The notes beneath the pieces were generated by a model, which was given only the letters and a program-made list of their open reading frames with translations, did not search any database and was not told the origin of the DNA. Below, one piece after another: positions 1-4,752 of a stretch of 5,395 nucleotides of DNA. This DNA is from Deltaproteobacteria bacterium (GTDB taxonomy: Bacteria > Desulfobacterota > Dissulfuribacteria > Dissulfuribacterales > QOAL01). The position numbers were made by a program, and so were the translations under genes. Every line of letters begins with the position of its first letter. Within the stretch, counting starts at the first letter, position 1. The stretch is from positions 1 through 5,395 of the forward strand of contig JALWJV010000143.1 of NCBI GenBank assembly GCA_026996955.1, written 5' to 3'.

Positions 1-288
1 CTCTGCAGCAACATAATCAAAGTGTGGAGTTGCCCCGCGAATGATACAGCCAAGACACACAACAGCGTCATAACGGCCGGATTTTGCCATCTTTTTTGCA
101 ACGAGCGGGATTTCAAAGGCACCAGGCACCCAGGCAACCTCCAGGTCCTCCTCACGACCGCCGTGACGTATAAATGCGTCAACCGTGCCGCCAAGAAGCT
201 TGCTCGATATAAACTCATTGAACCTTGCAACAACAACTCCGATTTTGAGCCCCTCTGCCTGGAGATGCCCTTCAAGTGTTTTATACAT
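1..288 (-). CDS. ribH: 6,7-dimethyl-8-ribityllumazine synthase (RibH), 3' end cut by window
   Basis: Lumazine synthase condenses 5-amino-6-ribitylamino-uracil with 3,4-dihydroxy-2-butanone 4-phosphate, the penultimate step of riboflavin synthesis. It is cytosolic and usually assembles as pentamers or 60-mer capsids. Reading the complement from the ATG at 288-286 gives 96 residues beginning MYKTLEGHLQ, and the frame stays open to base 1. Visible family motifs are ARFNEFIS (21-28), the VPGAFEIP loop (54-61) and GCIIRGATPHFDYV (80-93), where His89 sits in the position of the catalytic histidine. The family is about 155 residues long, so roughly the last 60 are missing. The start is set by the typical N-terminus and by an AGGAGAG ribosome site just upstream. 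It follows ribBA by 32 nt and takes the other RibBA product as substrate. In related genomes nusB commonly comes next, but that lies outside the window. Confidence 0.97.
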   Translation of the reverse strand, partial: MYKTLEGHLQAEGLKIGVVVARFNEFISSKLLGGTVDAFIRHGGREEDLEVAWVPGAFEIPLVAKKMAKSGRYDAVVCLGCIIRGATPHFDYVAAE

Positions 289-297
289 ATCGCTATA

Positions 298-304
298 CTC
301 TCCT
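298..304 (-). promoter_or_regulatory. Ribosome binding site of ribH
   Basis: The complement reads AGGAGAG, a strong Shine-Dalgarno match, 9 nt before the ATG at 288-286. It lies in the 32-nt gap after the ribBA stop codon. It supports the chosen ribH start and independent initiation rather than pure coupling to ribBA. Confidence 0.75.
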
Positions 305-320
305 ATAAAAACTTATTCGC

Positions 321-1532
321 CTAATCCACGTGAAGCATATGCCCCATCTTCTCCATCTTGCATCTCAGGTAACGTGCATTTTCCTCATGAGGGGGGATCT
401 CAATGGGAACACGCTCAACCACCTTAAGGCCATATCCCTCAAGGCCAACTATCTTTTTGGGATTGTTGGTCATAAGACGCATCTTTCTGACTCCAAGGTC
501 CCTCAAAATCTGTGCCCCTGTACCATAGTCCCTGAGATCAGCCTTGAATCCCAGCTCCCGGTTTGCCTCAACCGTATCCCTGCCCTGATCCTGAAGACAA
601 TATGCCTTGAGCTTGTTGATAAGCCCGATGCCGCGGCCCTCCTGACGCATGTAGAGAAGCACTCCCCGTCCCTCCTTGCCGATCTGTTCCATTGCCCTGT
701 GAAGCTGGGATTCACAGTCACAGCGAAGGGAACCAAGGACATCCCCGGTAAAACACTCGGAGTGGACCCTGACCAGCACAGCCTCGTCAGGTTTTATATC
801 TCCATCACCCTTTACCAGGGCAATATGCTCCTGTTTATCCATAATGGATGTGTAGGCAATGAGTTTCCACTCTCCGCCAAAACGTGATGGCAGCCTTGTC
901 TCAACCTCACGTTTTACAAAGGTTTCGGTACGCAGCCTGTACTCAATAAGGTCTGCAATGGTTACAATCTTAAGGCCATGCTCCTCTGCAAAGACCTCAA
1001 GATCAGGCATGCGTGCCATTGTCCCGTCATCTTTCATTATCTCGCAGATGACACCGGCAGGCTTAAGCCCGGCGAGCCTTGCAAGATCAACAGAGCCCTC
1101 TGTCTGGCCTGCCCTTACAAGCACGCCACCGTCCCTTGCCCTTAGCGGGAACACGTGACCAGGTGTTGCGATGTCATCCGGAGTGCAATCATCACGCATA
1201 ACTGTCTGAATGGTGGTTGCCCGGTCATGGGCTGAGATTCCTGTGGTAACACCCCGGCGGGCCTCAATGGAGACAGTAAAGGCTGTACCAAAACGGGACG
1301 TGTTCTTTGATGCCATCATGGGAAGGCCAAGCCTGTCAACGGTTTCACCTGTAAGTGTAAGACAGATAAGCCCGCGGCCATACTTGGCCATGAAGTTTAT
1401 TGCCTCAGGTGTTACCGCCTCAGCCGCCATGGTAAGATCACCTTCATTTTCACGGTCTTCATCATCAACCAGGATGACCATCTTCCCGGCTTTTATATCT
1501 TCAATAGCTTCTTCAATTGTTGAAACTGGCAT
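321..1532 (-). CDS. ribBA: Bifunctional 3,4-dihydroxy-2-butanone 4-phosphate synthase / GTP cyclohydrolase II (RibBA)
   Basis: This fused cytosolic enzyme makes both riboflavin precursors. The N-terminal half converts ribulose 5-phosphate to the butanone phosphate plus formate. The C-terminal half opens GTP to the diaminopyrimidine. The 403-residue length is normal for a RibBA fusion. RibB domain (about 1-200): acidic loop DDEDRENEGD (23-32), SAHDRATT (100-107), PGHVFPLRA with His126, GQTEGSVDLARLAG (142-155) and DDGTMAR (168-174). RibA domain (about 206-403): HSECFTGDVLGSLRCDC supplies the three zinc cysteines Cys260, Cys271 and Cys273. RQEGRGIGL (296-304) follows. Tyr311, Asp332 and Arg334 match the catalytic Tyr105, Asp126 and Arg128 of E. 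coli RibA, and TNNPKK (355-360) precedes the end. Both active sites look complete. It is fourth in the rib cluster, separated from ribE by an inserted repeat element, and carries its own AAGGAG ribosome site. Confidence 0.98.
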   Translation of the reverse strand: MPVSTIEEAIEDIKAGKMVILVDDEDRENEGDLTMAAEAVTPEAINFMAKYGRGLICLTLTGETVDRLGLPMMASKNTSRFGTAFTVSIEARRGVTTGISAHDRATTIQTVMRDDCTPDDIATPGHVFPLRARDGGVLVRAGQTEGSVDLARLAGLKPAGVICEIMKDDGTMARMPDLEVFAEEHGLKIVTIADLIEYRLRTETFVKREVETRLPSRFGGEWKLIAYTSIMDKQEHIALVKGDGDIKPDEAVLVRVHSECFTGDVLGSLRCDCESQLHRAMEQIGKEGRGVLLYMRQEGRGIGLINKLKAYCLQDQGRDTVEANRELGFKADLRDYGTGAQILRDLGVRKMRLMTNNPKKIVGLEGYGLKVVERVPIEIPPHEENARYLRCKMEKMGHMLHVD

Positions 1533-1545
1533 GATATTAAAAAAA

Positions 1546-1551
1546 CTCCTT
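1546..1551 (-). promoter_or_regulatory. Ribosome binding site of ribBA
   Basis: The complement reads AAGGAG, a near-perfect Shine-Dalgarno core preceding the ATG at 1532-1530. The 13-nt spacer (mostly T) is longer than ideal. It lies outside the inserted element and its flanking direct repeat, so the insertion left the ribBA translation signal intact. Confidence 0.65.
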
Positions 1552-1562
1552 AAAGTTTGTGT

Positions 1563-1571
1563 CTCTACATT
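1563..1571. repeat. 9-bp direct repeat, left copy (putative target-site duplication)
   Basis: CTCTACATT here is repeated exactly at 1796-1804, and the two copies bracket the palindromic element at 1572-1795. Direct repeats of this length directly outside an inverted-repeat element are the usual footprint of transposition. The neighbouring bases on each side of the two copies differ, so the match is exactly 9 bp. Confidence 0.7.
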
Positions 1572-1795
1572 GTAACTATTCAGTGCATTTATTGAATGAG
1601 GTTGGTAAATGGTCTTGTTTTTCCGTTCCGGAGAACAATTTCTTGTTTTTCTAAGGCTTGCTTAAGCCAAAATCGCGAAATTCGCTGGTGCCTCACTCAG
1701 ACAGACGCGATTTTATGGCTGCGCTTCGCCAAGAAAAACTACGAAATTGTTCAAAGTCACTCCAAAACAAGACCATTTACCACGCTGATTAGATA
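1572..1795. mobile_element. 224-bp palindromic MITE-like element between ribE and ribBA
   Basis: This non-coding element is inferred from three observations. It is bounded by the perfect 9-bp direct repeat CTCTACATT. Its two halves are inverted copies of one another over about 75 nt. The right end recurs, inverted, at 4182-4236. The right tip read inward on the complement is TATCTAATCAG; the left tip is GTAACTATTCAG, which pairs with it imperfectly. The left arm carries about 17 extra nt (around 1586-1603) before the arms come into register at GGTAAATGG. No transposase fits in 224 bp, so any movement would have needed an enzyme supplied in trans. Removing the element plus one direct-repeat copy leaves a 38-nt ribE-ribBA gap, in line with the other gaps of the operon. 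A short open frame on the plus strand crosses it but looks incidental. The transposase family is not identifiable by eye. Confidence 0.7.
1604..1781. repeat. Long imperfect inverted repeat (potential 75-nt stem, 28-nt loop)
   Basis: The arms 1604-1677 and 1706-1781 are inverted copies. The outermost 18 nt match perfectly (1604-1621 with 1764-1781). GAACAATTTC at 1633-1642 pairs with 1743-1752, GTTTTTCT pairs further in, and AGCC plus AAAATCGCG at 1665-1677 pair with 1706-1720 apart from a 2-nt bulge. An 11-nt stretch in each arm (1622-1632 and 1753-1763) does not pair. A small self-complementary hairpin, GGCTT/AAGCC with a GCTT loop, lies at 1655-1668. RNA from either strand could fold into one long hairpin. 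The gene-strand RNA has no U-tract after it, so it does not look like a classic intrinsic terminator. Confidence 0.85.
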
Positions 1796-1804
1796 CTCTA
1801 CATT
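1796..1804. repeat. 9-bp direct repeat, right copy (putative target-site duplication)
   Basis: This is the second copy of CTCTACATT and it abuts the right tip of the 1572-1795 element. Its last base is also the last base of the ribE stop codon (TAA on the complement, 1806-1804). The insertion therefore fell immediately downstream of ribE and kept the stop codon intact. Confidence 0.7.
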
Positions 1805-2460
1805 TATATAAATCCGTGCTTTGCCAAAAATTCAGTATCAAGACTGCCTTCAGCTGCAGCCCTGGCTTCCATGCCTCCCTTCAGCAGCTTCTCAACATAC
1901 TTCCCAATAACATCAACCTCAATATTTACCCTGTCACCAACCTTCCTGAACCCAAGGGTGGTGATGGAAAGGGTGTGGGGTATGATTGCAACTGAAAACT
2001 CCCCGCTTGTACACGAGTTTACTGTAAGGCTTATTCCGTCAATGGTTACAGAGCCCTTTTCTATGAGATATCTGTCATACTTTGCATCAATACGAAATCT
2101 GAACAGGGTGAACTGGCGGAGCTCCTTTCGCTCAAGCACCTGCCCGGTACAATCGATATGACCGCTTACAATATGCCCGCCCAGCCGGTCAGACAGACGA
2201 AGCGCCCGCTCAAGGTTTACCCTGCTGCCAGGCCCAAGCTCTCCAAGGGTGCTTCTTGAAAGTGTCTCAGGGGAGACATCTGCTGTAAAAAAATCACCAG
2301 AAATGGTTGTTGCCGTAAGACATACACCATTTACCGCAATACTTTCACCCTCTTCAGGGTCTTCCAGGACAAAATCCGGCGCTATGGCAAGAACAGAGCC
2401 CTCTGCCATCTTCTTTACAGATTTTACCGTGCCTAATCCCTGTACAATCCCTGTAAACAT
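1804..2460 (-). CDS. ribE: Riboflavin synthase alpha chain (RibE)
   Basis: This enzyme dismutates two 6,7-dimethyl-8-ribityllumazine molecules to riboflavin plus the pyrimidine that RibH reuses, the last step of the pathway. The 218-residue length is typical (about 200-220). The protein starts with the family's MFTGIV, whose Phe2 region is part of the active site. It shows two tandem lumazine-binding barrels. The first (about 1-97) has NGVCLT at 44-49 with the conserved Cys47. The second (about 98-195) has DGISLTVN at 141-148 and IPHTLSITTLG at 160-170. GGHIVSGHID (94-103) joins them. The C-terminal tail after about residue 195 is poorly conserved in the family. It follows ribD by only 9 nt with no strong ribosome site, so translational coupling is likely. 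An inserted repeat element begins right after its stop codon. In some nomenclatures this gene is called ribC. Confidence 0.97.
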   Translation of the reverse strand: MFTGIVQGLGTVKSVKKMAEGSVLAIAPDFVLEDPEEGESIAVNGVCLTATTISGDFFTADVSPETLSRSTLGELGPGSRVNLERALRLSDRLGGHIVSGHIDCTGQVLERKELRQFTLFRFRIDAKYDRYLIEKGSVTIDGISLTVNSCTSGEFSVAIIPHTLSITTLGFRKVGDRVNIEVDVIGKYVEKLLKGGMEARAAAEGSLDTEFLAKHGFI

Positions 2461-2469
2461 TACAACAAG

Positions 2470-3618
2470 TTACTCAAAAAGCTCATCAAGCCGCCTGCCG
2501 CAAACCCCGGCAACCAGCCAGTTATCATCAAGCATCTCATGGCTGCAGGACGTCAGCCTCAATGCATTATCAAGCAGGTCAGTGCCTTTGCCGGAAACTG
2601 CCGGCCTTGCCTCACTGCCTCCAATTATAAGGGGTGCATAGAAGAAAAAGGCCTCATCCACAAGCCCGGCATCAAGAAAGGCACCATGAACAGTTGCACC
2701 TCCCTCCACCATTACAGACTGTATTCCCATTTTCCCAAGCTCTTCAAGAAGATCCTTAAGTCCTATCCTGCCGGTATCATCAGGAGGGAGAAGAAGCAGC
2801 CGGGCCTTTGTCTTTTCAAACTCCCTTATTCTGTCTGCCGCTGCCCTGCCCTCTGCTGCAACCACCAGGGTCATGGCAGGGGAATCAAGGTTATACACTG
2901 TTGATGCAGGATCAGTTGAAAGGGTGCTGTCAAGGACTACCCTGACCGGATCATCTGTTCCATCTTCACGGGCACTTTCATGCCTGCATGTAAGGCCTGG
3001 ATTGTCTGCCCTTACCGTGCCGCTTCCAACCAGTATCGCATCACTTATGCGCCTTAGCTCATGCCCCCTCATCCTTGCAGCACTGTTGGTAATCCACTGG
3101 GAATGGCCTGTACGGGTTGCAGTCCTGCCATCCATACTGCAGGCGACTTTCATCCTGACCCAGGGCAAGCCTGTTTTTATGTGTTTGGCAAATGGTGCAA
3201 TAAGAAGCCTGCACTCATGGCGCATGCAACCTTCAGAAACCTCAAGCCCCTGTGAGCGTAAAAACTCCATCCCTCCGCCTGCAACAGAAGGATTGGGATC
3301 AAGGGTGCCGATAACAACCCGGCTGATCCCTGCCTCAAGCACTGCCCTGGTGCAGGGTGGTGTCCTGCCGGTGTGATTGCAGGGCTCAAGTGTGACATAG
3401 ATGGTGGCACCTTTTGCAGCATCTCCTGCATCATTAAGGGCATGAACCTCTGCATGCGGGGTTCCAGCCTTCCTGTGCCAGCCGCGGCCTACGATTTTGC
3501 CATCCCTGACAACCACAGCGCCCACTGCAGGATTGGGAGTGGTACGCCCAAGCCCAAGACGGGCAAGCTCAATGGCCTGATTCATAAAGGTGAAATCTGC
3601 TTCAGTAAAATCAGCCAT
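2470..3618 (-). CDS. ribD: Bifunctional diaminohydroxyphosphoribosylaminopyrimidine deaminase / 5-amino-6-(5-phosphoribosylamino)uracil reductase (RibD)
   Basis: RibD performs the second and third steps after GTP cyclohydrolase II: zinc-dependent deamination of the pyrimidine ring, then NADPH-dependent reduction of the ribose. The deaminase domain (about 8-148, numbered from the ATG minus one) shows TPNPAVGAVVV, the His-Ala-Glu zinc/catalytic motif at about 56-58, and the PCNHTGRTPPC pair of zinc cysteines at about 81 and 90. The reductase domain (about 150-375) begins PWVRMKVACSMDGRTAT, then DAILVGSGTVRADNPGLT, and has the nucleotide-binding VEGGATVHGAFL. All key residues are present and the length is normal. 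GTG at 3621 and ATG at 3618 are adjacent in-frame starts. The ATG is preferred because it lies 9 nt after AGGCGG, against 6 nt for the GTG, but either could be used. It follows nrdR by about 40 nt, and nrdR-ribD adjacency is widespread in bacteria. Confidence 0.97.
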   Translation of the reverse strand: MADFTEADFTFMNQAIELARLGLGRTTPNPAVGAVVVRDGKIVGRGWHRKAGTPHAEVHALNDAGDAAKGATIYVTLEPCNHTGRTPPCTRAVLEAGISRVVIGTLDPNPSVAGGGMEFLRSQGLEVSEGCMRHECRLLIAPFAKHIKTGLPWVRMKVACSMDGRTATRTGHSQWITNSAARMRGHELRRISDAILVGSGTVRADNPGLTCRHESAREDGTDDPVRVVLDSTLSTDPASTVYNLDSPAMTLVVAAEGRAAADRIREFEKTKARLLLLPPDDTGRIGLKDLLEELGKMGIQSVMVEGGATVHGAFLDAGLVDEAFFFYAPLIIGGSEARPAVSGKGTDLLDNALRLTSCSHEMLDDNWLVAGVCGRRLDELFE

Positions 3619-3627
3619 CACCTGTAA

Positions 3628-3633
3628 CCGCCT
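3628..3633 (-). promoter_or_regulatory. Probable ribosome binding site of ribD
   Basis: The complement reads AGGCGG, a partial Shine-Dalgarno match. It is 9 nt before the ATG at 3618 and 6 nt before the alternative GTG at 3621. The spacing slightly favours the ATG. Confidence 0.45.
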
Positions 3634-3660
3634 GTCTTCTCATCCCGTGCCGTCATGCCG

Positions 3661-4140
3661 TCAGGTATCTTTACTGTCCATGTTGGAGGCACTTCCCAAA
3701 AGCTCCTGGAGCTGTGCCATAAATTCGTTCAGATCCTTGAACTGCTTGTAAACAGAGGCAAAACGGACATAGGCAACATCATCCCACTCCCTTAGCTGCG
3801 CCATTACACGCTCACCAATGAAACTGCTGGGGATTTCAACCTCTCCCTTTTCCTGTATCTCCTTTTCCATGCTGGAGACAAAGCTTTCAATATCGTCCAT
3901 TTTGACAGGACGTTTTTCACACGCCTTGAGAATCCCGTCAATGAGCTTGCGCCTGTCAAAGGCATCCCTTCTGCCGTCCTTCTTTACCACCACAGGCTGA
4001 AACTCTTCAATGCGCTCATAAGTTGTGAAGCGCTCTGAACAGGACAGGCATTCCCTTCTACGGCGAATTGCCCTGCCGTCACGGCTGGGACGCGAGTCAA
4101 CCACCTTGCTTTGTTCAAAATTACAGAATGGACATTTCAT
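3661..4140 (-). CDS. nrdR: Transcriptional repressor NrdR
   Basis: NrdR senses ATP/dATP and represses ribonucleotide reductase operons by binding pairs of NrdR boxes. The 159-residue protein has the standard plan. An N-terminal zinc ribbon has Cys3, Cys6, Cys31 and Cys34 (CPFC and CLSC), with the DNA-contacting basic stretch IRRRREC at 25-31. An ATP-cone domain follows (about 49-139), starting VVKKDGRRDAFDRRKL and ending WDDVAYVRFASVYKQFKDL. Length is normal (about 150-160). The start is fixed by the invariant MKCPFC opening. No Shine-Dalgarno sequence is visible in the bases before it (CTTGCCATTTT then ATG). The gap upstream is 135 nt and contains a short repeat copy, so nrdR may have its own promoter. 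I see no NrdR-box pair in this window, so its targets are probably elsewhere. Confidence 0.98.
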   Translation of the reverse strand: MKCPFCNFEQSKVVDSRPSRDGRAIRRRRECLSCSERFTTYERIEEFQPVVVKKDGRRDAFDRRKLIDGILKACEKRPVKMDDIESFVSSMEKEIQEKGEVEIPSSFIGERVMAQLREWDDVAYVRFASVYKQFKDLNEFMAQLQELLGSASNMDSKDT

Positions 4141-4172
4141 AAAATGGCAAGATAATAGAAAGAGAAGAGAAT

Positions 4173-4181
4173 GAAAAGGGA
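4173..4181. repeat. 9-bp direct repeat, left copy, flanking the short repeat element
   Basis: GAAAAGGGA here recurs exactly at 4237-4245. This copy directly abuts the TATCTATTCAG tip of the 55-bp element, the same place where the longer element abuts its own 9-bp repeat. The region is purine-rich, so chance is less negligible than for CTCTACATT. Confidence 0.5.
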
Positions 4182-4236
4182 TATCTATTCAGTGCAGTGA
4201 ATGGTCTTGTTGTGGAGTGGCTCTGAAGGATTTTAC
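4182..4236. mobile_element. 55-bp short member or remnant of the same MITE-like family
   Basis: The complement of this stretch aligns without gaps to 1741-1795, the right end of the 224-bp element: 42 of 55 positions agree, and 38 of 46 over the terminal part. Shared blocks include the tip TATCTA-TCAG, AATGGTCTTGTT and TGGAGTG; many differences are transitions. It is flanked by a perfect 9-bp direct repeat, GAAAAGGGA. It may be an internally deleted element that moved as a unit, or an older solo end whose flanking repeat match is accidental. It contains no coding capacity. On the plus strand it points the opposite way to the related right end of the longer element. Confidence 0.6.
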
Positions 4237-4245
4237 GAAAAGGGA
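4237..4245. repeat. 9-bp direct repeat, right copy, flanking the short repeat element
   Basis: This is the second exact copy of GAAAAGGGA and lies directly after base 4236, where the similarity to the longer element also ends. The match does not extend beyond 9 bp on either side, the same length as the direct repeat around the 224-bp element. Confidence 0.5.
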
Positions 4246-4275
4246 AATAAGGGGGGATTTATAGACAGATAAAAA

Positions 4276-4749
4276 CTATTCCGGCATATCAACCTGCACC
4301 AGCTTCATACCCGCCTCCTCCAGCATCTCCATTGACATTTCGTCAGCATATCCCTCACTGTAGTAGATGGTGGTAACACCGGCATTGATGAGCATCTTGG
4401 TACAGATAATACATGGAAGGTTGGTACAGTAAAGTTCTGCACCGGCAACGGGAATGCCATAGCGCGCGGCCTGGATCAACACATTCTGCTCTGCATGAAG
4501 GGCGCGGCAAAGCTCATGGCGCTGGCCTGACGGAATTTTAAGACGTTCCCTGAGACAGCCTATATCAAGACAGTGCTGAAGCCCTTCAGGAGCGCCATTA
4601 TAACCTGTGGCAAGGATTCTTTTCTCAAGCACAAGGATTGCACCAACCCTGCGCCTGAGGCATGTAGAGCGTTCGGACACCAGTCTGGTTATTGACATGA
4701 AGTAGTCATGCCATGAGGGCCTTGAACCAGAACCGGTGTTTGCAAGCAT
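4276..4749 (-). CDS. dCMP (deoxycytidylate) deaminase, ComEB-type
   Basis: This is a zinc-dependent cytidine/deoxycytidylate deaminase-fold protein of 157 residues, the usual size. The likely reaction is dCMP to dUMP, feeding thymidylate synthase. The catalytic zinc site is clear: His85-Ala-Glu87, then PCIIC with Cys113 and Cys116. The family's WHDYFM start (13-18), ATGYNGAPEG (47-56), HCLDIGCLRE (59-68) and HELCRALHAEQN (78-89) are all present. The extra Cys/His residues (60, 65, 78, 81) fit the structural-metal region seen in dCMP deaminases. The start ATG at 4749-4747 is 3 nt after the glyA stop, with no strong ribosome site, so coupling to glyA is likely. GlyA supplies the methylene-THF used in the same dUMP-to-dTMP step. 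Gram-positive relatives are named comEB from a competence locus; nothing here suggests competence. Substrate preference is inferred from family, not proven. Confidence 0.93.
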   Translation of the reverse strand: MLANTGSGSRPSWHDYFMSITRLVSERSTCLRRRVGAILVLEKRILATGYNGAPEGLQHCLDIGCLRERLKIPSGQRHELCRALHAEQNVLIQAARYGIPVAGAELYCTNLPCIICTKMLINAGVTTIYYSEGYADEMSMEMLEEAGMKLVQVDMPE

Positions 4750-4752
4750 ATC

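Larger units (their letters stand above)
4141..4275. other. 135-nt intergenic gap between dCMP deaminase and nrdR
   Basis: On the gene strand this gap starts after the deaminase TAG and has a C-run (about 4251-4256). It then has the inserted 55-bp repeat relative (4182-4236) with flanking direct repeats, a pyrimidine-rich tract (about 4159-4180), and TATTAT at 4157-4152, which resembles a -10 box but lacks a convincing -35. No terminator hairpin with a T-tract, no riboswitch and no small gene are visible. Without the 55-bp element and one 9-bp repeat the gap would be 71 nt. Confidence 0.5.

Noticed and set aside
330..887. 185-codon plus-strand open frame opposite ribBA, and similar antisense frames opposite ribE, ribD and glyA
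   Set aside because: They are shadows of strongly conserved enzyme genes on the minus strand; their translations show no domain and no supporting ribosome sites.
1604..1781. Intrinsic transcription terminator
   Set aside because: The stem is very long and interrupted, and no T-tract follows it on the gene strand. The same sequence family occurs elsewhere with target-site-like duplications, which points to a mobile element.
1533..1803. FMN riboswitch upstream of ribBA
   Set aside because: The conserved FMN-aptamer boxes were looked for on the gene strand here and in the other intergenic gaps and are not visible. The structure in this gap is a simple inverted repeat flanked by direct repeats.
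1596..1811. 71-codon plus-strand open frame across the ribE-ribBA gap
   Set aside because: It lies almost wholly inside the palindromic element, runs into the ribE coding end on the other strand, has no recognisable domain or clear ribosome site, and is best explained as an incidental open frame in a repeat.
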